Assembly (NCBI RefSeq): GCF_031457455.1
Contig: NZ_JAVDWU010000002.1
Span: forward strand, 1 to 64,000
DNA: 64,000 nt
Reading direction: 5' to 3'
From: Hydrogenophaga palleronii_A
Lineage (GTDB): Bacteria > Pseudomonadota > Gammaproteobacteria > Burkholderiales > Burkholderiaceae_C
A program made the position numbers and the translations under genes. Under the pieces are notes generated by a model. That model ran no database searches, had not been told where the DNA came from, and worked only from the letters and a program-made list of their open reading frames with translations. Below are positions 34,589 through 43,792 of the stretch, piece by piece. The first letter of the stretch is position 1, and every line of letters starts with the position of its first letter.

Positions 34589-35352
34589 CAGCGTGGTGCC
34601 ATTCTGAGCGCGCCATCCAGCCGTATCACTTCACCATTCAGATGCCCGTTGGTCACGATGTGCGCGGCCAGCTGCGCGAACTCTTCGGGTTTGCCCAGGC
34701 GCGAGGGGAACGGGATCGATGCGGCCAGCGACTGCTGCACCGGCTCGGGCAGCTGCTTCATGAGCGGCGTGGCAAACAGGCCCGGTGCCACAGTGCACAC
34801 GCGGATGCCGTGCTGTGCCAGGTCGCGCGCCATGGGCAGGGTCATGCCCACCAGGCCGCCTTTGGAGGCGCTGTAGGCCTGCTGGCCCACCTGGCCGTCA
34901 AAGGCGGCCACCGAGGCGGTGAACATCATCACGCCGCGCTCGCCGTCTTCCATGGGCGCGAGCTTCACGCATTCGGCCGCGAACAGGCGGCTGATGTTGT
35001 AGCTGCCGATCAGGTTCACATTGATCACCCGGGCGAAATCTTCCAGCGGCGCGGCATTGCCGTCTTTTCCCACCACGCGCTTGGCGGTGCCGATGCCGGC
35101 GATGTTCATCAGGATGCGCGCCGGGCCGTGCGCGGCTGTGGCCTTGGCCAGCGCTGCCATCACACTCTCGGTGTTTGTGATGTCGCAGCTGCAGGCCACG
35201 CCACCGATGTCGGCCGCGACCTTTTCCGCCAGCTCGGTGTTGACGTCGAGCACGGCGACCTTGGCGCCCAGGCGGGCCAGTTCGCGGGCCACGGCCTCGC
35301 CCAGGCCGGAGGCGCCACCAGTGACGAGTGCGGCATGTCCTTGGATGTTCAT
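34588..35352 (-). CDS. SDR family 3-hydroxyacyl-CoA dehydrogenase-like
   Basis: A 254-residue short-chain dehydrogenase. The NAD-binding motif is VTGGASGLGEAVA, the Asp of VLDVN suggests NAD over NADP, NIAG is conserved, and the catalytic set is Ser in ASVAAFDGQ, then YSASKGG. It resembles type 2 3-hydroxyacyl-CoA dehydrogenases. In this operon it would oxidise the 3-hydroxyacyl-CoA from the hydratase to the 3-ketoacyl-CoA for the thiolases encoded divergently. It lies 14 bases after the CoA ligase. Confidence 0.9.
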   Translation of the reverse strand: MNIQGHAALVTGGASGLGEAVARELARLGAKVAVLDVNTELAEKVAADIGGVACSCDITNTESVMAALAKATAAHGPARILMNIAGIGTAKRVVGKDGNAAPLEDFARVINVNLIGSYNISRLFAAECVKLAPMEDGERGVMMFTASVAAFDGQVGQQAYSASKGGLVGMTLPMARDLAQHGIRVCTVAPGLFATPLMKQLPEPVQQSLAASIPFPSRLGKPEEFAQLAAHIVTNGHLNGEVIRLDGALRMAPR

Positions 35353-35366
35353 GATGGGTGTCGCTT

Positions 35367-37244
35367 TCAGGCTTGGGGTTTGAGGATGTTCGGGGCGGTG
35401 TCGGCGTGCAGGGCCTGCACCAGGGCATCGCGGTGCTTGAGCACCATGCGCTGGTTGATGGAGCCCTTGTCGGTGATCTCGCCCAGGTCGATGGAGGGCG
35501 GGTCGCTCAGCAGAACGGCACGTGCGATGCGCGTAGCACTGCCGGTGGCGGTTTTGGCCAGTTCGTTGATGACGAACTGGAAGTGCTCGACCACGTCGGG
35601 GTGATTCAGCACCTCGACCATGGGGGCCGTGGCCGGCAGGCCGCTCAGGGTTCGCACGTGCTGGGTCGGGAAGATCATGGCGCCCACTTCCTTCAGGTTC
35701 AGGCCGGTGAGCACCACGTCCTGCACATAGGGCGCACCGGCCGCGATCACCTTGGAGCGCATCGGGCCCACGCTCACAAAGGTGCCGGTGCTGAGCTTGA
35801 AGTCTTCGGCGATGCGGCCGTCGAAGCGCAGGCCCTTGTGGATGTCGTCGGGGTCGATCCAGGTGACGGCGTCGCCGCTGCAGAAGAAGCCTTCTTCGTC
35901 GAAGGCTTCTTGCGTGGCTTCCGGGCTGCGCCAGTAGCCAGGCGTGATGTTGGGGCCCTTGTAGCGCACCTCGGTCTTGCCGTCCACATCGACCAGCTTG
36001 ATCTCCAGGCCCGGCGTGGGTACGCCCAGGTCGCCGGCTTTCACGTTGGCGCTGTTGACCGACAGCGCGAAGGGGCCGGACTCGGTCATGCCCAGGCCAG
36101 TGCACATCACGATGCGTTCGCCAATCTCGCGTTCCTGGCATTCGTGCAGCGCGTCCCAGATGGGCTGCGACAAGGCTGCGGCCGCATAGAAAAACATGCG
36201 CACGCGGCTGAGCAGGTTCTTGCGCAGCACGTCGTCGGTCTTCATCACGTCGGCGATCACTTCAAAGCCGGTGGGCACGTTGAAGTACACCGTGGGCGCG
36301 ATCTCGCGCAGGTTGCGCAGGGTTTCACCCATGAGCGCGGGCACCGGCTTGCCATCGTCGATGTAGAGCGTGCCGCCGTTGTAGACCACCATGCCGAAGT
36401 TGTGGTTGCCGCCGAAGGTGTGGTTCCAGGGCAGCCAGTCCACCAGCACCAGGGGGTCCTGCGTCAGCGGCGTCATGGACTGGCGCATCTGCTGTTGGTT
36501 GGCGCACCACATGCGGTGGGTGTTAATCACCGCCTTGGGTAGCTTGGTGGAGCCGGAGGTGAACAGGAACTTGGCGATGGTGTCTGGCGTGACGCGGGCG
36601 GCAGCTTCGTCGACGGTTGCGGTGGCTTCCGTGGCAAGCAACTCTGCGAATGTGAAGACCTTGCCCGAGGCGCGCTCGTAACCATTCACCTGACTCAGCA
36701 CCACGTCGCAGTCGGCCGGTACGGCGGCATCAATCGCCTTGGCGTAGCGTGCGCCGTCGCTGGCGAACACCAGGCCGGGCGTGAGCGTGGCCATCACATG
36801 CTTGAGCTTGCCGTGGTCGGTGCTGATGGTGGAGTAGGCCGGCGAGGTGGAGCAGTAGGGCACACCCACGTAAAGGCAGGCCAGCGAAAGCAGGGCGTGG
36901 TCGAGGTCGTTTTCGCTCAACATCACCACCGGCCGCTCGGCGTTCAAGCCGCGGTCGATCAGGGCCTGGCCGATGCGCCGTGCGCCGTCGAGCGCCTGCG
37001 CAAAGCTCAGGTGCTGCCAGTCACCGGCGCTGCCGTCGGCGTGGCGCTCGCGCCGTGCAAACAGGGTGCGGTCCGGGGCGACGCGGGCCCAGTGCGCCAG
37101 GCGTTCGCCCATGGTGGGGGCGTAGGGCAGCAGTTCGGGTTCACCGCGCAGGTAGCGCACGCCGCTGGCGCCCTCGCGCATCAGAACGCGGGGCACGCCG
37201 AAGGCCATCGGGCGGTATTTGGGCTGGGGTGATGCGCTGCTCAT
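35367..37244 (-). CDS. feruloyl-CoA synthase-like aryl-CoA ligase
   Basis: A 625-residue adenylate-forming enzyme. The AMP motif is FTSGSTKLPKAV, followed by VDWLPWNHTFGGNH, YNGGTLYIDDG and the hinge GRIAEDFKLSTGTF. The VLMREG start region and the WNHTFGGN stretch are typical of the feruloyl-CoA synthase group (Fcs), which activates ferulate, p-coumarate and caffeate with ATP and CoA. Lys for Gly in the third position after GST is a known variant. Start 37244 fits the family length (~620). It is encoded 66 bases downstream of the hydratase gene. The exact acid is not readable. Confidence 0.88.
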   Translation of the reverse strand: MSSASPQPKYRPMAFGVPRVLMREGASGVRYLRGEPELLPYAPTMGERLAHWARVAPDRTLFARRERHADGSAGDWQHLSFAQALDGARRIGQALIDRGLNAERPVVMLSENDLDHALLSLACLYVGVPYCSTSPAYSTISTDHGKLKHVMATLTPGLVFASDGARYAKAIDAAVPADCDVVLSQVNGYERASGKVFTFAELLATEATATVDEAAARVTPDTIAKFLFTSGSTKLPKAVINTHRMWCANQQQMRQSMTPLTQDPLVLVDWLPWNHTFGGNHNFGMVVYNGGTLYIDDGKPVPALMGETLRNLREIAPTVYFNVPTGFEVIADVMKTDDVLRKNLLSRVRMFFYAAAALSQPIWDALHECQEREIGERIVMCTGLGMTESGPFALSVNSANVKAGDLGVPTPGLEIKLVDVDGKTEVRYKGPNITPGYWRSPEATQEAFDEEGFFCSGDAVTWIDPDDIHKGLRFDGRIAEDFKLSTGTFVSVGPMRSKVIAAGAPYVQDVVLTGLNLKEVGAMIFPTQHVRTLSGLPATAPMVEVLNHPDVVEHFQFVINELAKTATGSATRIARAVLLSDPPSIDLGEITDKGSINQRMVLKHRDALVQALHADTAPNILKPQA

Positions 37245-37310
37245 TGCCTTGTCTCCATGCGTCGCTTGTCGAAATACGGCGACCCCTCGTAGGGTCTGGT
37301 TGAAAGACGC

Positions 37311-38096
37311 TCAGTCTTTGCGAACTTTGTTGGCCCGGCCTTCCAGGAAGGCCTTCACACGCTCTTTCGCCTCGGGCGCTGACTGCGCAATCGCGGCCAT
37401 GAGGGCCTCGGTCATCAAGCCGTGATCGGCTGTCTGGTCGGCGATGCGGGGCAGCACATGGGTGAGCGCGAAGTTGGTGGTGGGCGCGTTCTGCGCAATC
37501 TTCTCGGCCAGTTCCATGGCCTTGGCCAACGCCTGGCCGGCGGGCACCAGGTACTGCGCGAAGCCGGCGCGCTCGCCATCCTGTGCGTTGTAGACGCGGC
37601 CGGTCAGCATCATGTCGGTCATGCGTGCCACGCCTACCAGACGCGGTACACGCACCGAACCGCCGCCACCCACGAAGATGCCGCGCGAACCTTCTGGCAG
37701 CGCGTAGAAGGTGGATTCGTCGGCCACGCGGATGTGCGTGGCGCTGGCCAGTTCCAGGCCACCGCCCACCACCGCACCGTGCAGCGCTGAGACCACGGGC
37801 ACCGGGCCGAACTGCACGGCATCCAGCGCCTTGTGCCACATGCGCGAATGGTGCATGCCGCCCACGGCGTCGCGCTCGCTGAGTTCGCTCAGGTCCAGGC
37901 CGGCGCAGAAGTGCTCGCCTTCGCCTTCAATGACCGCAGCTTTCACTTCTGGGCTCAGATTCTCAAACACGTCGCGCAGGCCCAGTACGAGCGCATCGTT
38001 GATGGCGTTGCGCTTGGCCGGGCGGGTCAGCCGGATCAGCGCCACAGCGCCCCGGATCTCAAGGGAAAGTTCGTCGGTCATGCGCGTCGTGGTCAT
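37311..38096 (-). CDS. enoyl-CoA hydratase/crotonase family protein
   Basis: A 261-residue crotonase. The oxyanion-hole parts are FCAGLDLSEL and ALHGAVVGGGLELA, and the second active-site loop is YALPEGSRGIFVGGGGS. The glutamate in ALPEG fits the catalytic position. It would hydrate feruloyl- or coumaroyl-CoA. Whether it also has the lyase (retro-aldol) activity of feruloyl-CoA hydratase-lyase cannot be told. The SDR, thiolase and thioesterase in the set suggest it acts as a plain hydratase. AAGGAAA precedes the ATG at 38096. It is the first gene of the minus-strand series. Confidence 0.9.
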   Translation of the reverse strand: MTTTRMTDELSLEIRGAVALIRLTRPAKRNAINDALVLGLRDVFENLSPEVKAAVIEGEGEHFCAGLDLSELSERDAVGGMHHSRMWHKALDAVQFGPVPVVSALHGAVVGGGLELASATHIRVADESTFYALPEGSRGIFVGGGGSVRVPRLVGVARMTDMMLTGRVYNAQDGERAGFAQYLVPAGQALAKAMELAEKIAQNAPTTNFALTHVLPRIADQTADHGLMTEALMAAIAQSAPEAKERVKAFLEGRANKVRKD

Positions 38097-38139
38097 CGGA
38101 TTTCCTTGCTTCAGGCCATTGCGTTGGCGGGTCAATCTC

Positions 38140-38154
38140 GTTATAGTCTATAAC
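38140..38154. promoter_or_regulatory. perfect palindrome GTTATAG-T-CTATAAC, likely operator
   Basis: A 15-base dyad in the divergent promoter region, 44 bases before the hydratase start and 114 before the first thiolase start. Its size and AT-rich sequence suit a MarR dimer, and the operon codes for a MarR protein at its far end. Repression of both directions is inferred. Confidence 0.65.
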
Positions 38155-38268
38155 CAAATGCAGCTGCGTACAACGCTGAAACAGACAACCTAGGGTTTGT
38201 ACCAATGGGTGTTTTTTTCGGAAAGAAGCACACCGGCTGACGCCATTTCAATCCCGCTGGAGACAAAC

Positions 38269-39474
38269 ATGCAAGCGTTCATTCCCTATGGCATCTACTG
38301 GTCCACGCCCTTTTCCAAATGGCAAGGGTCACTGGCAAACATGAACGCGCTGCCGCTGGCCGCTGCGGTGGGCAAGCAGGCACTGGGCGCTCGCGGCTTC
38401 GACATGGCGCAGATCGACCTGGGCCTGCTGGGCATCACCAACCCGCAAAAGGGCAGCTTCTATGGCCTGCCCTACGTGACAGGCCTCATGGGCATTGACC
38501 GCGTGGCCGGCCCCACGGTGCAGCAGGCCTGTGCCACCAGCGTGCGCGCACTGCAGATGGCCGCACAGGAAGTGGTGTGCGGCACGGCGCAGTGTGCGCT
38601 GCTGGTGATGGCCGACCGCCAGTCCAACGGTCCGGTGGTGTTCTACCCGGATCCCACCGGCACCGGCGGCTACGGCATCACCGAAAACTGGGTGCCGGAC
38701 AACATGGGCCACGACCCCTACGCCAAGAACCCCATGCTGCAGACCGGCGAGAACGTGGCCGCGCGGTACGGCATCAGCACCGCCGAACAACATGAACTGA
38801 AGCTGCACCGCTACCACCAGTACCTGGACGCATTGGCCAGTGACCGCGCTTTCCAGAAGCGCTACATGGTGGACGTGCCGCTGTCGGATTCGAAATTCCG
38901 CAAGCAGACCGGTACCTTGGCTGTGGACGAAGGCGTCTTCCCCACCACGGCCGAAGGCCTGGCCAAACTCAAGCCGGTGAAAGAGGGCGGCACCATCACC
39001 TTTGGTGGTCAGACCCACCCGGCCGACGGCAACGCCGGCGCCATCGTGACCACCCGCGAGCGGGCTCGCGAGGTGGCCACCGACAAGGGCATAGAGGTCG
39101 AGATTCTCGGGTTCGGAATGGCACGGGTCGAGCCCGGCTACATGCCCATGGCGCCTTCGCCCGCGGCGATCAACGCCATGAAGAACGCCGGCCTGGAGAT
39201 CGGCGGCATCGACGTCATCAAGACCCACAACCCGTTCGCCGTGAACGACATTGCGCTGGCGCGCGACACCGGCTTTGCCTGGCAGAAGATGAACAACTAC
39301 GGCAGCTCCATCGTCTGGGGCCACCCGCAGGCGCCGACTGGCATGCGCGCCATCATTGAAATGATCGAAGAGCTGGTGCTGCGCGGCGGCGGCGTGGGCC
39401 TGTTCACCGGCTGTGCGGCTGGCGACAGTGGCTACGCCACCGTGATCCGTGTGACCGAAAGCCGCAAAGGTTAA
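38269..39474 (+). CDS. thiolase family protein (first of two)
   Basis: A 401-residue thiolase fold. The nucleophile is probably Cys88 in QQACATSVRALQ. The His motif is THNPFAVND (in place of NEAFA), and the third motif is GCAAGDSGYA, with Cys in GCAAG. It starts QAFIPYGIYWSTPFSKWQGS, unlike degradative FadA. It may cleave the 3-ketoacyl aryl-CoA to aryl-CoA plus acetyl-CoA, or form a heteromer with the second thiolase encoded four bases downstream. GGAGA precedes the ATG. Confidence 0.88.
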   Translation: MQAFIPYGIYWSTPFSKWQGSLANMNALPLAAAVGKQALGARGFDMAQIDLGLLGITNPQKGSFYGLPYVTGLMGIDRVAGPTVQQACATSVRALQMAAQEVVCGTAQCALLVMADRQSNGPVVFYPDPTGTGGYGITENWVPDNMGHDPYAKNPMLQTGENVAARYGISTAEQHELKLHRYHQYLDALASDRAFQKRYMVDVPLSDSKFRKQTGTLAVDEGVFPTTAEGLAKLKPVKEGGTITFGGQTHPADGNAGAIVTTRERAREVATDKGIEVEILGFGMARVEPGYMPMAPSPAAINAMKNAGLEIGGIDVIKTHNPFAVNDIALARDTGFAWQKMNNYGSSIVWGHPQAPTGMRAIIEMIEELVLRGGGVGLFTGCAAGDSGYATVIRVTESRKG

Positions 39475-39478
39475 AACC

Positions 39479-40711
39479 ATGAAACACTTCTCTGCTCGTT
39501 TTGCCAACACCTGGCTGGTTGATGGCGTGCGCACACCCATGGTCGACTACTGCGGTGCCTTTGGCGCGCTCTCGCCCACCGACATGGGCATCAAGGCCGC
39601 GCGTGCCGTGATCGAGCGCGCCGGCGTGCCGGCGACCGACGTGGACTCGGTGATCACCGGCTCCATGGCGCAGGCCGACTTCGATGCCTTCGTGTTGCCG
39701 CGCCACATCGGCCTCTACGCAGGCGTGCCCATGCAGGTGCCGTCCATTCTGGTTCAGCGCATCTGCGGCACCGGCTTCGAGCTGTTTCGCCAGGCGGCCG
39801 ACCAGATCGCGCTGGGCTACGCCGAGCTGGCGCTGGTGGTGGGCACCGAGTCGATGACGCGCAACCCCATTGCCGCCTACACGCACCGCACCGGCTTTAA
39901 GCTGGGCGCGCCCGTGGAGTTCAAGGATTTCCTGGTGGAGGCATTGAATGACACCGCCGGCCCGGTGACCATGATTGAGACCGCCGAGAACCTGGCCAGG
40001 AAGTACGGCATCAGCCGCGCCGATGTGGACGCCTACGCCGCGCGCTCCTTCGAGCTCGCGCTCAAGGCTCAGGCAGACGGTTTTCATGCGGGGGAAATTG
40101 TTCCCGTGGTCAACGAAGACTTCGCCCTGGACGGTTACCACACGCGCGGCATCCGCCTGCCGCGCAAGATGGACCAGGTGACGCAGGACACCCACCCGCG
40201 GCCGTCGCCGGTGGAGGCGCTGGCCAAGTTGCGACCCGTGTACGCCGGTGGCGTGCAGACCGCAGGCAACAGCTCGGCGCTGGTGGACGCCGCCGTGGGC
40301 GCGCTGGTGGCCAGCGACGCTTATGTGAAACGCAACGGCCTGAAGCCCCTGGCCCGCCTGGTGGGCGCGGCCGCCGTGGGTGTGCCGCCAGAGATCATGG
40401 GCATTGGCCCGGCGCCAGCCATTCGCGCGCTGCTGGAGCGCTGCGAGCTCACGCTGAACGACATTGACCTGTTCGAAATCAACGAAGCCCAGGGTGCACA
40501 GACCGTGGCGGTGGAGCGTGAACTGGGGCTGAACCGCGACAAGCTCAACGTGAACGGCGGCGCGATTGCGCTGGGCCACCCGCTGGCGGCCACCGGTGTG
40601 CGCCTGACCGTGACGCTGGCGCGTGAGCTGAAGCGCCGGGGTTTGCGGTATGGGATTTCTTCTGCCTGTGTGGGTGGTGGGCAGGGGATGGCGCTATTGG
40701 TAGAGGTTTGA
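39479..40711 (+). CDS. thiolase family protein (second of two)
   Basis: A 410-residue thiolase. The nucleophile is Cys96 in QRICGTGFE. The other motifs are INEAQGAQT (NEAFA variant with Gln), GGAIALGHPLAATG and CVGGGQGMA with the second Cys. All catalytic parts are present. It is closer to the acetyl-CoA C-acyltransferase type than its partner. The pair likely carries out the last carbon-carbon cleavage in side-chain shortening. A dispersed repeat begins at the base after its stop. Confidence 0.9.
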   Translation: MKHFSARFANTWLVDGVRTPMVDYCGAFGALSPTDMGIKAARAVIERAGVPATDVDSVITGSMAQADFDAFVLPRHIGLYAGVPMQVPSILVQRICGTGFELFRQAADQIALGYAELALVVGTESMTRNPIAAYTHRTGFKLGAPVEFKDFLVEALNDTAGPVTMIETAENLARKYGISRADVDAYAARSFELALKAQADGFHAGEIVPVVNEDFALDGYHTRGIRLPRKMDQVTQDTHPRPSPVEALAKLRPVYAGGVQTAGNSSALVDAAVGALVASDAYVKRNGLKPLARLVGAAAVGVPPEIMGIGPAPAIRALLERCELTLNDIDLFEINEAQGAQTVAVERELGLNRDKLNVNGGAIALGHPLAATGVRLTVTLARELKRRGLRYGISSACVGGGQGMALLVEV

Positions 40712-40712
40712 T

Positions 40713-40790
40713 CCCCCCGCCGCGCTTTCGCGCGACCCCCCTTTGAAAGGGGGGCGCTGCCTTGGACCGGCGGAGCCGGATCCTTGTCAG
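40713..40790 (+). repeat. dispersed GC-rich hairpin repeat, copy 3
   Basis: A forward copy directly after the second thiolase stop: CCCCCCGCCGCGC stem, CCCCCC-TTTGAAA-GGGGGG hairpin, then a CCGGCGGAGCCGG hairpin. It separates the thiolase genes from the CoA-transferase in the same direction. Confidence 0.75.
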
Positions 40791-40865
40791 CCCTTGATGG
40801 GGCATCGCGCTCCGGCAGTATTTTTTTGATTCGTTTTTCTCGACCCCGCATTTTTGGAGACATCC

Positions 40866-42422
40866 ATGAAAGTCATCACTGCCGACGAAGCCGGTGCCCT
40901 GATTCCTGACGACGCCACGATTTTCCTGGGTGGGCTGGCGGTGACCAGCCTGCCGGAAGAGGTGCTGCAGGGCGTGGAGCGCACGTTCCTGAGTTCGGGC
41001 CACCCGCGCAACGTGACCACCTGGGCCTGTGGCGCGGTGGGCAATTCGGGTGAGGCGGGCATGAAGCACTTTGCCCACAAGGGCATGATCAAGCGCGTGA
41101 TTGCCGGGCACTTTGGCCAGACCGGCAAGGAGATGATGAAGATGGTGTTCGACGGCGAAGTCGAGGCCTACAACTTCCCGCAGGGTTCGCTCTCGCACCT
41201 CACACGCCAGATCGCCAACCGCTCGCCCGGCCTGCTGACCCAGGTGGGCCTGGGCACCTTCGTCGACCCGCGCCTGGAAGGCGGCAAGATGAACAGCCGT
41301 TCCACCGAAGACCTGGTCAAGCTGGTGGAGTTCGAAGGCCAGGAGTGGCTGTACTACGCACCGCCCAAGATCGACGTGGCCATCATCCGCGGCACGCTGG
41401 CCGACGAGCGCGGCAACATCACGCTGGACAAGGAAGGCATGCTGCTGGAGCAACTGTCGATTGCGCAGGCGGCCAAGCGCTGGGGTGGCATTGTGATTTG
41501 TCAGGTGGAGGCGGTGGTGCAAGCCGGCAGTCTGCACCCCAAGGCGGTGAAGGTACCTGGCCTGCTGGTGGACTATGTGGTGATCGGCAAGCCCGAGAAC
41601 CACATGCAGAGCATCGCCACCCAGTTCAACCCCGCGCTGTGCGGCGACATCCGCGTGCCCACCGGCAGCATGGTGCCCATGCCGCTGGACGAGCGCAAGG
41701 TGATCGCGCGGCGCGCGGCCATGGAGGTCACGCCCGGTGACATCACCAACCTGGGCATCGGCATCCCGGCGGGCATTCCCACGGTGGCGGCGGAAGAGGG
41801 TGTCTCCGATCTGCTCACCCTGTCCATCGAATCCGGCGTGAACGGCGGTATACCCGCGCAACTGGGCGACTTCGGTCTGGCCTACAACGCCGAGTCCATC
41901 ATTGAGCAAAGCGCCCAGTTCGATTTCTACGATGGCGGCGGGCTTGACGCCAGCTTCCTGGGCCTGGCGCAGACCGATGCACATGGCAACGTGAACGTGA
42001 GTAAGTTCAATGGGCGGCCGGTGGGTTGCGGTGGCTTTGTCAACATCACGCGTTCGACGAAGAAGCTGGTGTTCTGCGGAAGCTTTACCGCCGGTGGGCT
42101 GGATGTGAGGGTGGGCGATGGCAAGCTGACCATCGTCCAGGAAGGCAAGGCGCGCAAGTTCATTGACCAGGTGGAGCAGGTCACCTTCAACGGCCACGAC
42201 GCCGCGCTGCGTGAGCAGCAGGTGGTGTTCATCACCGAACGCGCCGTGTTCCACCTGCGCGAAGACGGCCTGGAGCTGACGGAGATCGCGCCCGGCGTCG
42301 ACCTGGAGCGCGATGTGCTGGCCCACATGGCCTTCAGGCCCATCATCAAAGATCTCAAGACCATGGATCCGGGCATCTTCAGTGAGAAGTGGGGTGGGCT
42401 GCGCGGTTTTCTGGGGAAGTGA
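40866..42422 (+). CDS. acyl-CoA:CoA-transferase (YdiF/propionate CoA-transferase type)
   Basis: A 518-residue family I CoA-transferase with both halves fused. The N-terminal half has the oxyanion motif GGLAVTSLPEEV and later LADERGNITLD. The C-terminal half has the catalytic Glu322 in SIESGVNGG and NLGIGIPAGIP. It exchanges CoA between acids by a glutamyl-CoA intermediate. In this cluster it could recover CoA from acetyl-CoA or aryl-CoA, or activate an aromatic acid without ATP. GGAGA precedes the ATG at 40866. The partner acids are unknown. Confidence 0.9.
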   Translation: MKVITADEAGALIPDDATIFLGGLAVTSLPEEVLQGVERTFLSSGHPRNVTTWACGAVGNSGEAGMKHFAHKGMIKRVIAGHFGQTGKEMMKMVFDGEVEAYNFPQGSLSHLTRQIANRSPGLLTQVGLGTFVDPRLEGGKMNSRSTEDLVKLVEFEGQEWLYYAPPKIDVAIIRGTLADERGNITLDKEGMLLEQLSIAQAAKRWGGIVICQVEAVVQAGSLHPKAVKVPGLLVDYVVIGKPENHMQSIATQFNPALCGDIRVPTGSMVPMPLDERKVIARRAAMEVTPGDITNLGIGIPAGIPTVAAEEGVSDLLTLSIESGVNGGIPAQLGDFGLAYNAESIIEQSAQFDFYDGGGLDASFLGLAQTDAHGNVNVSKFNGRPVGCGGFVNITRSTKKLVFCGSFTAGGLDVRVGDGKLTIVQEGKARKFIDQVEQVTFNGHDAALREQQVVFITERAVFHLREDGLELTEIAPGVDLERDVLAHMAFRPIIKDLKTMDPGIFSEKWGGLRGFLGK

Positions 42423-42555
42423 AAAAACCGCAGCGCTTCGCGGTGCCTTTGCTCCGTCCCCCGCTAACGAATGGAGGAGGAAGGCGCCCTGTACCGCCTT
42501 GGAACCAGGACCTGTAGCACTTCCATTTAGGGGAAAGTCCTAGGCAGTCAGCACG

Positions 42556-42584
42556 CTAATTGTTATGGAAAATAACGAATTGGC
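42556..42584. promoter_or_regulatory. imperfect palindrome before dctP1
   Basis: GCTAATTGTTAT and ATAACGAATTGGC face each other across GGAAA, with one extra base and one mismatch. It lies about 70 bases before the DctP start in an otherwise gene-free gap (42423-42651). A repressor site is plausible; the protein is unknown. Confidence 0.45.
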
Positions 42585-42651
42585 GGCACCCCTGAACCCG
42601 TTGCCATTCAGACTTCTGGCCCGTATGCGGGCCTCAACCGGAGACACACAC

Positions 42652-43680
42652 ATGAAATCCTGGACATTTAAAGTGGCTGCTCTGACCTTGGCCATGTCGG
42701 CCAGCGCTGGCGCGTTCGCTCAGGAGGTCACCCTGCGCCTGCACCAGTTCCTGCCCCCACAGGGCACCGTGCCTTCCAAGGCGTTGACACCCTGGACCAA
42801 GAAGATCGAAGAGGAGTCCAAGGGTCGTATCAAGATCCAGATGTACAGCTCGATGCAACTGGGTGGCACGCCGCCGCAACTGTTCGACCAGGCGCGTGAC
42901 GGGGTGGTCGACATCGTGTGGACCCTGCAGGGCTACACCCCTGGCCGTTTCCCCAAAACCGAAGTGTTTGAACTGCCGTTCATCGCGGGCCTGTCTGCAG
43001 AGAAGACCTCGCGTGCGCTCTGGGACTACGTCCAGAAAAATGCGATGGACGAGTACAAGGACGTGCATGTGCTGGCCTTGCACACCCATGGGCCTGGCCT
43101 GTTCCACACCAAGCAGCCGGTGACCGGTCTGGAAAGCCTGCGTGGCATGAAGATCCGCGGTGGTACGCGTGTGGTCAACAACATGCTGGTCAAGCTGGGT
43201 GCCACACCCGTGGGCATGCCGGTGCCGGCTGTGACTGAAGCGCTTTCCAAAGGCGTGCTGGATGGCACCACCATTCCCTGGGAGGTGGCACCGGCACTTA
43301 AGGTGCAGGAACTGGTGAAGAACCACACCACGTTTGCTGGTGACCGTGCTTTGTACGTCACCACCTTCGTTGTGGCCATGAACAAGTCCGCCTATCACAA
43401 GCTGCCGGCAGATCTGAAGAAGGTGATCGATGACAACTCAGGTGCCGAGTTCAGTGCCCTTATTGCACGCACGCAGGATGTGGGCGACAACGCCGGGCGT
43501 GACCTGGCCGTCAAGGCCGGCAATACGATCACCGAGCTGGACAAGGCGGAGGTGCAGCGTTGGCGCCGGACAGCCGGTGCGGTGGAGGCCGACTGGCTCA
43601 AGGACATGAAGGGCAAGAACATCGATGGCGACAAGCTGGTGAGCGAGGCCAAGGCGCTGATCGCGAACTACGAGAAGTGA
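42652..43680 (+). CDS. TRAP transporter substrate-binding protein DctP (paralogue 1)
   Basis: A 342-residue periplasmic receptor with a Sec signal (ALTLAMSASAGAFA, cleavage before QEV). TRAP hallmarks are a LRLHQFLPPQG start, the ATPVGMPVPAVTEALSKGVLDG region and the carboxylate-binding Arg in GMKIRGGTRVVNN. It is closely similar throughout to the second DctP at 46-47 kb (for example LFDQARDGVVD and FELPF are shared). No DctQM follows this copy, so it probably uses the permease encoded at 47.4-49.4 kb. The ligand is likely an organic or aromatic acid. Confidence 0.92.
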   Translation: MKSWTFKVAALTLAMSASAGAFAQEVTLRLHQFLPPQGTVPSKALTPWTKKIEEESKGRIKIQMYSSMQLGGTPPQLFDQARDGVVDIVWTLQGYTPGRFPKTEVFELPFIAGLSAEKTSRALWDYVQKNAMDEYKDVHVLALHTHGPGLFHTKQPVTGLESLRGMKIRGGTRVVNNMLVKLGATPVGMPVPAVTEALSKGVLDGTTIPWEVAPALKVQELVKNHTTFAGDRALYVTTFVVAMNKSAYHKLPADLKKVIDDNSGAEFSALIARTQDVGDNAGRDLAVKAGNTITELDKAEVQRWRRTAGAVEADWLKDMKGKNIDGDKLVSEAKALIANYEK

Positions 43681-43719
43681 TGGCCCTCCGTGCCGCATGA
43701 GTGCAGGGACCAGGCCAGC

Positions 43720-43790
43720 GCGGAACCGGCTTTGCCGGGCCGCAGCTGGCGCCCCCTTGTGGGGGTGACGCCGCAGGCGGCGCGGGGGTG
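43720..43790 (-). repeat. dispersed GC-rich hairpin repeat, copy 4
   Basis: A reverse copy between the convergent dctP1 and MetE-like genes. It has the same stem order on the minus strand: GCGCC with GCGGC loop, CCCCCAC-AAGGGGG, GCCCGGCAAAGCCGG. The position suits a two-way terminator. Confidence 0.75.
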
Positions 43791-43792
43791 AT

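Noticed and set aside
37311..38096. Calling the crotonase a feruloyl-CoA hydratase-lyase (vanillin-forming)
   Set aside because: The sequence shows only general crotonase parts, and the SDR, thiolases and thioesterase argue for plain hydration. Left as a family call.
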